From: Planctomycetota bacterium
GTDB taxonomy: Bacteria; Planctomycetota; Phycisphaerae; Tepidisphaerales; Tepidisphaeraceae
Direction: 5' to 3'
DNA: 64,000 bases
Assembly (NCBI GenBank): GCA_026693085.1
Contig: JAPLNB010000262.1
Location: 1-64,000, forward strand
A model generated the notes under the pieces. It saw only the letters and a list, made by a program, of their open reading frames with translations. It did no database searches and had not been told where the DNA came from. The position numbers and the translations under genes are program-made. Below, piece by piece: positions 34,730 through 43,260 of this stretch (the stretch's first letter is position 1; every line of letters begins with the position of its first letter).

Positions 34730-35110
34730 TTATGCGGCTGCCACGTGCAGCACTTCGTTAACCATTGCCAGAAGCTGTCTTGGGCTGAAAGGCTTGCTGA
34801 GCATGCAGAGGATGCCGCTGTTCTCGGTGTCGTGCGGCTCGAGGCTGTAGCCGCAAGCCGTGAGCATGATCGCGGGGATATTGGCGGTTGCCGGCTCTTG
34901 TTTCAGGGCGCGGCAGAGTTCGATGCCGGACAGTTCGGGCATGTGATAGTCGGTGATAATGAGGTCCGGGTGCTCGTGCTGTGCCGCTTCGAGGGCTTCG
35001 CGGCCGTTGCGGGCAGTCACCACGCGGAAGCCGGCGTTTCGGAGCTTCAGGGACACGACGGAAAGGATGTGCGACTCGTCATCGGCAACCAGGATCGTCT
35101 TACCAGTCAT
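34730..35110 (-). CDS. Single-domain response regulator
   Basis: This 126-aa CheY-like receiver starts MTGKTILVADDESHILSVVS, with GGAGGG just upstream of the ATG; an in-frame extension to 35257 overlaps the kinase gene and is rejected. The acidic pocket is D10/D11, the phospho-acceptor D54 (IITDYHMPE), then T and the conserved lysine in LSKPFSP. There is no output domain, so it must act by protein contact, perhaps on the HD-GYP protein encoded next, or as a phosphate sink. Its gene follows the histidine kinase by 73 nt. Confidence 0.92.
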   Translation of the reverse strand: MTGKTILVADDESHILSVVSLKLRNAGFRVVTARNGREALEAAQHEHPDLIITDYHMPELSGIELCRALKQEPATANIPAIMLTACGYSLEPHDTENSGILCMLSKPFSPRQLLAMVNEVLHVAAA

Positions 35111-35183
35111 GTACCCTCCGGGCCAGCGATTCGACTGCCTGCATTGGCTGCGGGGCAGTTGTCTCCGGCCTGTTAGATCAGCC

Positions 35184-36623
35184 TCATTCGACCAGATCGA
35201 GCTCAAATCCGAACGTGCTGCCTTTGCCGACCTGGCTTTCCACGAACATCCGGCCATGGTGGACCGTTTCGATAATGTGCTTCACCAGCGACAGTCCGAG
35301 GCCGGTGCCCTTGGCCATCCGGTTGTTGGTTTCGGCCCTGTAGAACTTATCGAATACAAATGCCAGGTCCTTTGGTGGAATTCCAACGCCGGTATCGGAG
35401 ATTCGGGCGGCAATCTTTTTTCTGGACTCATCGACGACGGTTTGGACGGTTATCGTGCCACCTTCAGGGGTGTATTTGACGGCATTGGAGAGCAGGTTGA
35501 GAATGGACTCGTAGAGCATATCTCGGTCCGCGCGGGTCTGATCGACGGCCGGGGCGATCTGTTCGACGATCTCTATCTGTTTCTGCCTGGCCTGGGGCAG
35601 GATCACCTCGACGGCCTCCTTGAGCAGGACCATGAGGCTCAGGGGGGTTTTGTTGATTTTGATGAGGCCGGACTCGATCCGCGAGATATTGAGGATATTG
35701 TCGATGAGGCGGCCGAGGCGGTTGGCTTCGTTCTGGATAACCTCGTAGAACTCGGTGCGTGTTTTGTCGTCGGAAGCTTCTCCGTCGATGAGCATCTCGG
35801 CGTAGGCCTTGATGCTTGCCAGGGGGGTACGGAGTTCGTGGCTGACGTTGGAGACGAAGTCGTTCTTCATCTCTGCGACTTCTTTTTCGCGCGTCATGTC
35901 ATGGAGCACGGCGACGACGCCGGCGGGAGTATCCTCGCGGCCGGCGACGCAGGAGAGCGTGACCTTGTAGATTCGCTCACCGGAGGGGGTTTGGACCTTG
36001 TGCTCGACGATCCGGCGGCCGCTGCGGCTGTCGCTTTTTCGCATTTCGCGGATCAGCGAGATCATGGTGCTGTCGCATATGACGTCGTGGATGGGAGCGC
36101 GGCTTGCGCGGCTGAGGTCGAAATTGAAGGTACGGGCGGCCGAGTCATTGGCCAGAACAACCTCGTCGAAGGGATCGGTCACGAGCACGGCGTCGGAAAT
36201 GCTGTAGATAATGGCTTCGGCGTGCTGTCGTTCGGCGGTGGCGACCTTGAGCTGGATCTCGATTTCCTTGACTCGGAGGCGGGCCGCGGCGACCTCCTCC
36301 TCTGCCGACGCGATCACGCCATTAAAGGCATTAACCAAAGGATTGAGCGTCGGATGCGGGGACGGGAGGCGATGGAGCGGGCCGAGGTTCTGCACGTTGG
36401 ACAGCCCCCGTGTCAGACGGCGGCAAGCGCTCGATAGCGAGAGCATCCCCGCCATGCCCACGAAGCCGGCAAAGAGGAATAGCACCATGGCGGCGATGCG
36501 GTTGGGCCGGAAACGGAAAAAAGGCCCGAGTTCGAGTTCGGTGGCAGGAGCAAATGACAGCGCCATCAGACCGCCGCCCAGCAGGATGAAGCAGAGGATC
36601 AGGATGAAGGTAGCCCGTCGCAC
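35184..36623 (-). CDS. Membrane sensor histidine kinase
   Basis: This 479-aa kinase begins with a GTG at 36623. Two N-terminal membrane helices (about 6-24 and 42-62) flank a very short periplasmic loop, followed by a HAMP-like linker, a PAS-like domain (135-245), HisKA with phospho-acceptor H262 in NVSHELRTPL, and HATPase_c with the N, G1 (DTGVGIPP), F and G2 (GTGLGLSLV) boxes. It resembles PhoR-type kinases. It probably phosphorylates the receiver protein encoded immediately downstream. A hairpin separates this four-gene signalling block from the TPR and secretin genes upstream. Confidence 0.92.
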   Translation of the reverse strand: MRRATFILILCFILLGGGLMALSFAPATELELGPFFRFRPNRIAAMVLFLFAGFVGMAGMLSLSSACRRLTRGLSNVQNLGPLHRLPSPHPTLNPLVNAFNGVIASAEEEVAAARLRVKEIEIQLKVATAERQHAEAIIYSISDAVLVTDPFDEVVLANDSAARTFNFDLSRASRAPIHDVICDSTMISLIREMRKSDSRSGRRIVEHKVQTPSGERIYKVTLSCVAGREDTPAGVVAVLHDMTREKEVAEMKNDFVSNVSHELRTPLASIKAYAEMLIDGEASDDKTRTEFYEVIQNEANRLGRLIDNILNISRIESGLIKINKTPLSLMVLLKEAVEVILPQARQKQIEIVEQIAPAVDQTRADRDMLYESILNLLSNAVKYTPEGGTITVQTVVDESRKKIAARISDTGVGIPPKDLAFVFDKFYRAETNNRMAKGTGLGLSLVKHIIETVHHGRMFVESQVGKGSTFGFELDLVE

Positions 36624-36678
36624 GCGATGTTTCCCGTGGTATGGGTGGAATGAGCCCCCTCCGGAGGACTCAGGCCGC

Positions 36679-36710
36679 CTCCAGGCCCCATCGTTGGACG
36701 GGGCCTGGAG
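36679..36710 (-). terminator. Strong hairpin between the TPR gene and the signalling genes
   Basis: CTCCAGGCCCC (36679-36689) pairs perfectly with GGGGCCTGGAG (36700-36710) over a 10-nt loop, 11 nt after the TPR stop. There is no T-run, so it may be an attenuator or processing hairpin and not a full terminator. Confidence 0.5.
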
Positions 36711-36720
36711 ATCGGCGAGT

Positions 36721-37908
36721 TCATTCTTCAGGCCGCGCTTGCGCCATCAGCGTTCCAGCCAATTGGTCATTGGGCTTGAGCTTCAGAGCGAGGGCGTAGT
36801 AGTTGATCGCCTCGGTGTGCTTGCCCTGTTTTTCCAGAACCAGGCCGCTCATGCAGAGGCTGACGGGGTCCTTGCAGTCGAGGGCGATGGCCTTGCGGAA
36901 TGCCGCCAGCGCATCGTCGAGCCGGTTCTGCCGCAGGCGTACGTAGCCGAGGGTCAGATGCACTTCGCTGCTGGCCGGATCGAGGGACATGGCCTTGCGG
37001 GCCGACAGGTCCGCGCGGCGCAGGTCGTTCAGTTGCAGGGCAGCCTTGGTGAGCTTCAGCCACACGCCTGCGGAGGACGGATCGAGTTGGGAGGCGGTCT
37101 CGAAGCTTTCGCGGGCCTCGGGCGAACGGCCGGTCTGGATCTGGCACTCGCCCAGCGCGATGAACAGGTCAGCTCGCGAGTTGTATTTGTCTTCCTTGAC
37201 GAGGCGGCTCAGCAGCGAACCGGATTCGCGGAAATCGCCCGCATAGAACATCGCCAGGGCCAGGTGCTCGCGTATCGCCGGCTCGTCGGGCGCGAGAATG
37301 CTGGCTTGGCGGAGGATCGTGGCACCTTCGGCATGCTTGCCCTGCTGGACGAGCATCTGGCCGACGGCGTCACGGATGGCGGCGCTGTACTCGAAGTAGG
37401 CCATCTTGTCGCGGAGCAGGCTCAGCGCTTCGGGCAGGCGATCCATGGCCACAAGCATTTCCGCCTTGGCCATCAGGTACGCCAGCTCCGACGGCGCCTG
37501 TTCCGAGGCTCGCGTGTAACATTCCAGCGCGACATCTCGCTTCTGCCACCGCTCGTAGATCACGCCGAAGAGGTAATCCACCTCAACGTCCTTGCTGTCA
37601 AGGGAGCGGGCAAGCTGCAGCGCTTTCTCGGCCGGCTCAAGCTGGCCCTGCTCGATGTTGAGCCTGGCCAGCAGGACATAGAGCGGCTCCTGCTTCGGAT
37701 TGAGCTTGATCGCGTCGTCGATCGCCTTGCGGCTCTCGGCGAAGTTGCCGTTCTGGTACTGCTGCTTGGCCATGCCGTACAGGACGTCGGATCGGGCCGC
37801 GTTCCACCTTTGCGTCGCCGCTGCCTTCTGGGTGGGCTCTTTAGGCCCGTTGACACAGCCAGCAGCGAAAGCCAGAACCAGCATTGCCATGAGATGCTTC
37901 ATTGCCAT
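36721..37908 (-). CDS. TPR lipoprotein of the pilus locus
   Basis: This 395-aa lipoprotein has leader MAMKHLMAMLVLAFAAGC (lipobox FAAGC, Cys18), behind GAGGAG. The mature chain is almost entirely TPR units, about ten, for example YGMAKQQYQNGNFAESRKAI and LTLGYVRLRQNRLDDALAAF. It is encoded between the secretin and the signalling block, which is the position of PilF/PilW-type pilotins in some T4P systems. Those proteins are TPR lipoproteins that help the secretin multimerise in the outer membrane. It is longer than PilF (about 250 aa). The pilotin role is inference. Confidence 0.85.
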   Translation of the reverse strand: MAMKHLMAMLVLAFAAGCVNGPKEPTQKAAATQRWNAARSDVLYGMAKQQYQNGNFAESRKAIDDAIKLNPKQEPLYVLLARLNIEQGQLEPAEKALQLARSLDSKDVEVDYLFGVIYERWQKRDVALECYTRASEQAPSELAYLMAKAEMLVAMDRLPEALSLLRDKMAYFEYSAAIRDAVGQMLVQQGKHAEGATILRQASILAPDEPAIREHLALAMFYAGDFRESGSLLSRLVKEDKYNSRADLFIALGECQIQTGRSPEARESFETASQLDPSSAGVWLKLTKAALQLNDLRRADLSARKAMSLDPASSEVHLTLGYVRLRQNRLDDALAAFRKAIALDCKDPVSLCMSGLVLEKQGKHTEAINYYALALKLKPNDQLAGTLMAQARPEE

Positions 37909-37960
37909 GGGAACTCCTCAGGTAATCGCGCCCTCCGCGACAATACAACTGTGCGAGGGT

Positions 37961-40165
37961 TTACTTCTCGTCGCGTTCACTCGAGGACTGCCCTTCCACC
38001 TCGTCGACTGGAAGCTCCGTGACGGTCACATCCTGGTCGGTGGGCTGGGTCGTGGGCGCCGGCACGGGAGACTGGGAAGCCACAACCCCGTTCTCTTTGG
38101 ACTCACTCTTTTCCAACAGCGTTGCGGCGGCCTGCTCGGTCACGGGCGTCTCGACGACGGCCGGCGGCGTGGTGGGTGTTTCGACCATTTCATCCTCGGC
38201 CACCCAATCGGTCTCCCATGTGTCGTCATCAGCTTCGGCCTGGGTCACGGCCGGTTGCATCGCGGTCGCCGCAGCTACCGGCGGCGTCGTAGGCGCCGCG
38301 GGAGTCGCAGGCATGGCCGGGAAAGCCGGAGCGGATTTGGGCGTTTCGACGGCCGCCGTGACGCCGCGCTCGGCGAGGACCTGGCGTTTCACGAACCCGC
38401 GGATGGAGCTGTTGTCGACCGATGTCATCTCTTGGCCGTTGAGGCCCTCCTTCATCTTGATGGCTTCGAGGAACTTGGGGTTCAGATTCGTCGCGCAGTC
38501 AAGGTACCAGATGGCCTTCTTGGGGTTGGGGGTGGGTTTGCTCATTTCCTTGACGGCATTGTCATAGGCGCCTTCGGCGAGCCGCTCGCGAGCCCATGGC
38601 ATCAGGCTGCGGCGTACGCCCACTCGCAGCTTCTCCATGTCCTTGAGCTCTTCCTCCGAGGCCTTGGTGTATGCCTTCTCGTCCTTCACGATGTGGGGGG
38701 TGAGCATGATGATGAGTTCTTCGCGAAGCGTGGTGTCCTGCTGGCTGCGGAACAGCGTGCCAACGACGGGGAGGCTGCCGAGGCCGGGGACCTGGCTGCG
38801 GCTGGTGATGGTGCTCTCGCGGAAGAGGCCGCCGATGACGATGGTGTGGCCGTCCTTGACCATGATGTTGGTGGTGACTTCGGCGGTGGTCTTGAACGGC
38901 AGATCGTTTTTCAGGCCGCCGCTGGAGTCTTCAGGGTGGATTTCCATGCGGATGTAGCCGTCATCGCCGATGTAGGGGCGGAAGATCAGGCGGGTGCCGG
39001 TCTTGAGGAACTCGACGGTCTGGATGGTGGTGGTTTCGGTGACGGAGGTGGTCTTGTAGCCGTCTTCGCGGCCGACGAGGACTTCGCCGCGTTGCTTGTT
39101 GAGGGTCAGGACCTTCGGGTTGGCGAGCACGACGGTGTCGGTGACCTGCTCCAAGGCATTGAGGAAGACGGAGATATCCTGTGTGACGAATCCGACCTTG
39201 AAGCCGGGGGCCAGACTCTGCGTCATATTGTTGCCGGTGCCGACACTGCTGGCGCTCTTGTTCCAGGCGCCTTCACCTTCCTTGAGCTGGGCGTTGGTGA
39301 ACTGGCCGCTGGAGTTGGTGATCTTGCTGAAATCGATTCCGCCGACGATGTTGAAGTCGATGCCCAGGTTGTTATCGTCGCTCAGTCTTGCCGCGACAAT
39401 CGTCGCCTCCACGAGGATTTGCTGCGGCCGACGGTCCACTTCTTTGAGGATCTTCTTCACCTTCTCGATGTTGTCCGGATAGTCGCGCACCACCAGGATG
39501 TCCTCGGTGGCGTGGGTATTGCCGCCGGCTTCCTTGTTGCTGCTCTCAATGCCGGGCTTCGCAGCCTCCGTAACTGAGGTCTGGCCTTCGGCGCTGAGCG
39601 CGGGCTTGATGATGACCAAGGCGTTGGCCGCGGGGGTGTAGAAGAGGCGGAAGACCTCGGTGGTCATCTGGCGCTCGGCCTTCTCGATGTCCGCCAGTTC
39701 CTTGGCGCCGTAGACATAGATGAAGTTGCCCTTTTCGCGATAGGCGTAGCCATTGCCTTTGAGAATCGCCTCCAAGGCCTCGCGGATGGTCACATTATAG
39801 AGGTTGGCGGTGACCGTGCCCCGGACGTCCTTGCTGGCGATGATGTTCTTCTGCGACTGAAGCGACAGCATGCGGAGGACTTCGACGAGGTTGGCCTCGT
39901 TGACGTGGATCTCGACAGTGCCGCTGTCTGATACGTTCACTTGCTGCGCACCGACGCTCTGGCCTTCGGCGGGCTTGGTAGCCGGCGCCGGGGCCGGCGT
40001 TGCAGCCGGGGATGGCGTATCGTCCAAGAGTTTCACGTCCGTGTTAGGCGCCTTACCACCGGATTGGCTTGCCTTGCCTTCCGCCGCTACCGAAAGCGCC
40101 TGGAAGGAATAAACGGACGACAAGGCCAAAAAAAGAGCCGCGAATGCCTTCGTCGTTTTGCACAT
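37961..40165 (-). CDS. Outer-membrane secretin (PilQ/GspD-like)
   Basis: This 734-aa protein has a Sec signal peptide (MCKTTKAFAALFLALSSVYS..), AGGAGA before the ATG, and a Pro/Ala linker. An N-terminal STN/N-domain follows (EIHVNEANLVEVLRMLSLQS, about 85-150), then an N1-like domain (REALEAILKG..) and the secretin core from about 250 (QILVEATIVAARLSDDNNLGIDF) to about 520 (VVIGGLFRES, VPGLGSLPVVGTLF, REELIIMLTPHIV). The C-terminal 200 residues are a non-secretin tail with AP-rich low complexity, longer than usual. It forms the outer-membrane gate for pili or secreted substrates. No classical pilotin-binding S-domain is obvious. Confidence 0.93.
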   Translation of the reverse strand: MCKTTKAFAALFLALSSVYSFQALSVAAEGKASQSGGKAPNTDVKLLDDTPSPAATPAPAPATKPAEGQSVGAQQVNVSDSGTVEIHVNEANLVEVLRMLSLQSQKNIIASKDVRGTVTANLYNVTIREALEAILKGNGYAYREKGNFIYVYGAKELADIEKAERQMTTEVFRLFYTPAANALVIIKPALSAEGQTSVTEAAKPGIESSNKEAGGNTHATEDILVVRDYPDNIEKVKKILKEVDRRPQQILVEATIVAARLSDDNNLGIDFNIVGGIDFSKITNSSGQFTNAQLKEGEGAWNKSASSVGTGNNMTQSLAPGFKVGFVTQDISVFLNALEQVTDTVVLANPKVLTLNKQRGEVLVGREDGYKTTSVTETTTIQTVEFLKTGTRLIFRPYIGDDGYIRMEIHPEDSSGGLKNDLPFKTTAEVTTNIMVKDGHTIVIGGLFRESTITSRSQVPGLGSLPVVGTLFRSQQDTTLREELIIMLTPHIVKDEKAYTKASEEELKDMEKLRVGVRRSLMPWARERLAEGAYDNAVKEMSKPTPNPKKAIWYLDCATNLNPKFLEAIKMKEGLNGQEMTSVDNSSIRGFVKRQVLAERGVTAAVETPKSAPAFPAMPATPAAPTTPPVAAATAMQPAVTQAEADDDTWETDWVAEDEMVETPTTPPAVVETPVTEQAAATLLEKSESKENGVVASQSPVPAPTTQPTDQDVTVTELPVDEVEGQSSSERDEK

Positions 40166-40211
40166 AACAGTTCTCTCCTTTTACAACTGGCGGGATATGC
40201 CGGCCTGTCTA

Positions 40212-40832
40212 TTAAAATCGAAAAACAACTTCTAGTTTGATGCCTTCGCGTTCCACGATGATCCGCTTGGCCTCGATCTTGACCACGCGGAAGCCTGCGA
40301 TGGTGTCGCCTGCCCCAACCAGGGTGCCGTTGACCATCGCCTTTGGATCGCCGTTCTTCATGACCGTGCTCTGCAACTTCAATCGAGCGGCCTGCGACTG
40401 CAGGTTCTCAACCAAAATGTGCTTCGCCTTCTCCTGATCGGCCTTTGCAGCAAAGGACTTTGCCAGTTCGTCCCAAAATCCGTCCGCGGCGGATTGGACC
40501 TTGGTAAGACTCGACCCATCCTGAGCGAAGTAGTCGAGCTTGACGAGGAACAGATTACGCTGGATGAGCCCGACTGAGCTGTGGGTGAATTCCTGCAGAG
40601 CGCGCGTGGCATGGGACGACTGGGAATTGGCAACGGCGGCCTGGGTGTTGGTTTTGGCGTCTGCGAGGGTTGCCATCGCAGCCGCGGGCTGCGTCTTGCC
40701 GGTAAAAAGCACTCTTCCCCACATGACCGCCATGACTGCGACGAGAATGCTCAGCGCCATGGTCTTCTTCGGCTGCGTTTTGAGTCGCCGCGCGATCTGC
40801 TGCTGCCAGGCTGATAGGGAAGCGTCGGCCAT
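40212..40832 (-). CDS. PilP/GspC-like inner-membrane protein
   Basis: This 206-aa protein has a basic N-terminus (AWQQQIARRLKTQPKK), one membrane helix (about 24-42), an Ala/Gln-rich linker, then a helical domain with NLFLVKLDYF. It ends with a small beta module, PKAMVNGTLVGAGDTIAGFRV then KIEAKRIIVEREGIKLEVVF, the HR-type fold seen in PilP and GspC. The order secretin-(this)-PilO-PilN-PilM matches the canonical pilMNOPQ operon, supporting a PilP role in linking the PilNO platform to the secretin. The start ATG lies next to the PilO stop (TGAATG) behind GAGGG. Confidence 0.75.
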   Translation of the reverse strand: MADASLSAWQQQIARRLKTQPKKTMALSILVAVMAVMWGRVLFTGKTQPAAAMATLADAKTNTQAAVANSQSSHATRALQEFTHSSVGLIQRNLFLVKLDYFAQDGSSLTKVQSAADGFWDELAKSFAAKADQEKAKHILVENLQSQAARLKLQSTVMKNGDPKAMVNGTLVGAGDTIAGFRVVKIEAKRIIVEREGIKLEVVFRF

Positions 40833-41390
40833 TCATCCCTCCGAGAAATAAACGCTGGTCACCATGTCGGTCACTTCGACGACACCGGGCTTGCCGGTTT
40901 TGTTCTTGATGATCAGGCGGCGGATGCGTGTCAGTCGCTGGAGGTCTTCGACCTGCCTGAGAAACGACGCGACATTCAGGAAATCGCCCTGGAAGCTGAG
41001 TTGGATGGGCTGTTCGTAGAAGCCATCCGCGCGTTTGGAGGCCAGCGGCTGGAGTTTAAGTTCCTGCAGCGATAATTGCTGGCTGACTTGAGTGAGATCC
41101 TTGATGAACTGACCCAATTCGACCTGCCGCGGGAACTGGCGGTCGTAATCCTGCACGCTACGTTCCAGGCGTTGGACTTCTCTGAGCACGGCGGGGAGGT
41201 TGCGTGCGCGGTTCTGATCGGCCGACAGATCGCGGCGTTTGGAATCAATCTGCATCTGGAGCGCCGCCAGCCAGCGTGTGGTGGGCCGATAACCAAGCAG
41301 GTAGAACCCCAGCAGGCCCAACGCAATGGTGAGCCCGAGAATGCCCTGAGCACGTTTGTACCAGCCGATCTGTTTCTGCAATGATCGCAT
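40833..41390 (-). CDS. pilO: Type IV pilus alignment protein PilO
   Basis: This 185-aa bitopic membrane protein starts MRSLQKQIGWYKRAQGILGL, with one transmembrane helix (about 18-38), a periplasmic coiled coil (QMQIDSKRRDLSADQNRARNL) and a ferredoxin-like C-terminal domain with PIQLSFQGDFLNVASFLRQV, the hallmark of PilO. An upstream in-frame ATG at 41414 overlaps pilN by 20 nt and has no ribosome site, so I use 41390. PilO forms heterodimers with PilN in the inner-membrane alignment complex between PilM and PilP. Confidence 0.85.
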   Translation of the reverse strand: MRSLQKQIGWYKRAQGILGLTIALGLLGFYLLGYRPTTRWLAALQMQIDSKRRDLSADQNRARNLPAVLREVQRLERSVQDYDRQFPRQVELGQFIKDLTQVSQQLSLQELKLQPLASKRADGFYEQPIQLSFQGDFLNVASFLRQVEDLQRLTRIRRLIIKNKTGKPGVVEVTDMVTSVYFSEG

Positions 41391-41394
41391 GCGG

Positions 41395-42024
41395 TCAGTT
41401 CCCTGTCGCGGCATTAAGGTTTACGTTGAACGTCAACTCGAACTCGCGCAGGACATGCCCGGCCTCACGGCGATCGCGCGCGTAGGTGGGCGCGACATGA
41501 TCGAAAAACGGGATTTTGTTCAACTCAATCACAAATGTCGCCATCTCCAGATTCGTCGGCGCCACGCCCAGGAGCTTGACCCGGAGGCGGCGGTCCATCG
41601 GCGGAGTCGCCGTTTCCTTTCCGCCCGATTTGGGTGGCGTGGTCACTTGGATCGGCGTTTCCTCGACCGCAAGTTCCAGGCTCAAGAGCGACACGGTCGG
41701 GGGCATCATCTCCGCCAGCTTCGCCAGCATCTGCGATGATTTCACATGCTCGCCAAGCCGGCCGAGCACTTCCGCCTGCTGGCGCCATTGCTTGCTCAGC
41801 GCCTCCATCCGTTCCATCTGCTGGACCTGCAAGTTGGTTTGCTGCCATTGGCCCTTGATGGTGCCCAGGGCATCTTCGGCGTCACAGCGGTTGCGGTTAG
41901 CGAGGAACACCCAAAAACCGAGGCCCAGCGCCAGGACGATGCTGATCCAGACCTGGAGAAACAGCAGGCGGCGGCGTTTCTGCCACTGCGTATACCAGGT
42001 TGGCAGGAATTCCACATCACGCAT
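41395..42024 (-). CDS. pilN: Type IV pilus alignment protein PilN
   Basis: This 209-aa bitopic protein has the short cytoplasmic N-terminus MRDVEFLPTWYTQWQKRRRL, equivalent to the PilN motif (INLLPWR) that docks in PilM. A transmembrane helix (about 23-42), a coiled coil (GTIKGQWQQTNLQVQQMERM) and a ferredoxin-like domain with PPTVSLLSLEL and LLGVAPTNLEMATFVIELNK follow. The start overlaps the pilM stop by 8 nt. It works with PilO to connect cytoplasmic PilM to the periplasmic PilP/secretin assembly. Confidence 0.87.
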   Translation of the reverse strand: MRDVEFLPTWYTQWQKRRRLLFLQVWISIVLALGLGFWVFLANRNRCDAEDALGTIKGQWQQTNLQVQQMERMEALSKQWRQQAEVLGRLGEHVKSSQMLAKLAEMMPPTVSLLSLELAVEETPIQVTTPPKSGGKETATPPMDRRLRVKLLGVAPTNLEMATFVIELNKIPFFDHVAPTYARDRREAGHVLREFELTFNVNLNAATGN

Positions 42025-43255
42025 GGGCTTGCTCCAGCGGTGAGACGACGGCGTAGGCGGCGGCGGGCTCGGCGATGGGCTCGGCGATGAGCTCGGCGGC
42101 GGGCTCGGCGGCGGCAGGGGTAGCGGCGCCTCGCGGCTTGCCGTCTTTGGCCCCGAATCGCTGTACGGTGCGGCGGAGGCTCAAGCCAAGCGCCAGCGCC
42201 CATTCGGCCATGAGGCCGCGGCGCTCCACCGACTTCATGCTGCTCGCATCGACGTTGTGCAAGGGCCGGCCCGATTCGACCGGAATCGTGACGATGGAGC
42301 TGAGCACGGCCTGAAGCTGGGTGTCGGCGGCTTCGCCGCCGAAGAGCCGCAGGCGTTGCGGCCGGTTGCCCCGGAACGTGACCGATTGGTATCGCAGACA
42401 GAGCGATATTTCGTGGCCGATTTCCTCCATGACACTGCGGGTGGCATCGAAGACGGCCTGGCGTACGGGGTCGCGTTTATCTGACGTTTCGGCGCGATCG
42501 TGATTTTCGACGAGGCGTCGGCGAAGCGCCTGTGCTTCGGGAACGGTGATGCCGAGCCGGGTTGCGATCGCCTTGTGCAGATGGAGGCCGCCGATGTCTA
42601 TGGCCTTGAGGACACTGATATCGCGCCCCTTGCCGATGACGACCTGGCTGCTGGCCAGGCCGATGTCCACAAGGACATGGACTTCTTGCTCATCCTCGCG
42701 GCGGCGGATGAAGCGCTCGATGCTGCGGAACAGCGAAAGCTGTTCGACGTCGAGCGACTCGACCTCGACGCCGCAGCAATGGGCGTGCTCAACGAAGTCG
42801 TCGATGTCGTCGTTGCGGGCAGCCAGGACGTTCACCTCCTGCAACACGTCGTTTCCCTGCCGGACCTCGCCGGCGGCCAGAAAGTGGACGCTCGCGTGGT
42901 CGGTGTCAAAGGTGAAGAGATTCCTGGCCTCCAACTGGACCGCCGGCTCAAGTTCTGTAACGGGCATCAAAGGCAGGCGGAAGTTCTTGATGTGGACGAT
43001 CTCTCGCGGCAGGGCCAGGACCGCGCGGCGGCCCACGAAGGCGCCCTCGCGGAGCATTTGCCGGACCATCTCGGCGGCAACGGACAAGCGCAACTGCGGA
43101 TCGGCCTTGGCCTCGTCGGGCATGCTGCGCCTCGCGGCAGCGCGAACCGACAGGGAGTTGCCGACCACCTCGAGCTGGATCATCTTGATCGAATCTCGCC
43201 CGATATCCAGGCCAATCGGCTGAATCTGTGATCTGGTCAATCTGATCATGTCCAC
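42017..43255 (-). CDS. pilM: Type IV pilus assembly ATPase-like protein PilM
   Basis: This 412-aa cytoplasmic protein has the actin-like FtsA/PilM fold. IGLDIGRDSIKMIQL is the phosphate-1 motif, VLALPREIVHIKNFRLP and LVDIGLASSQVVIGKG the second phosphate site, and RLRLFGGEA the adenosine motif. The last ~60 residues are a low-complexity Ala/Pro/Glu tail (AAAEPAAELIAEPIAEP), which is unusual. PilM binds nucleotide and the N-terminus of PilN to anchor the alignment complex. The listed start is a GTG; an ATG two codons later is equally possible. Confidence 0.9.
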   Translation of the reverse strand: MDMIRLTRSQIQPIGLDIGRDSIKMIQLEVVGNSLSVRAAARRSMPDEAKADPQLRLSVAAEMVRQMLREGAFVGRRAVLALPREIVHIKNFRLPLMPVTELEPAVQLEARNLFTFDTDHASVHFLAAGEVRQGNDVLQEVNVLAARNDDIDDFVEHAHCCGVEVESLDVEQLSLFRSIERFIRRREDEQEVHVLVDIGLASSQVVIGKGRDISVLKAIDIGGLHLHKAIATRLGITVPEAQALRRRLVENHDRAETSDKRDPVRQAVFDATRSVMEEIGHEISLCLRYQSVTFRGNRPQRLRLFGGEAADTQLQAVLSSIVTIPVESGRPLHNVDASSMKSVERRGLMAEWALALGLSLRRTVQRFGAKDGKPRGAATPAAAEPAAELIAEPIAEPAAAYAVVSPLEQAHA

Positions 43256-43260
43256 GTCCG

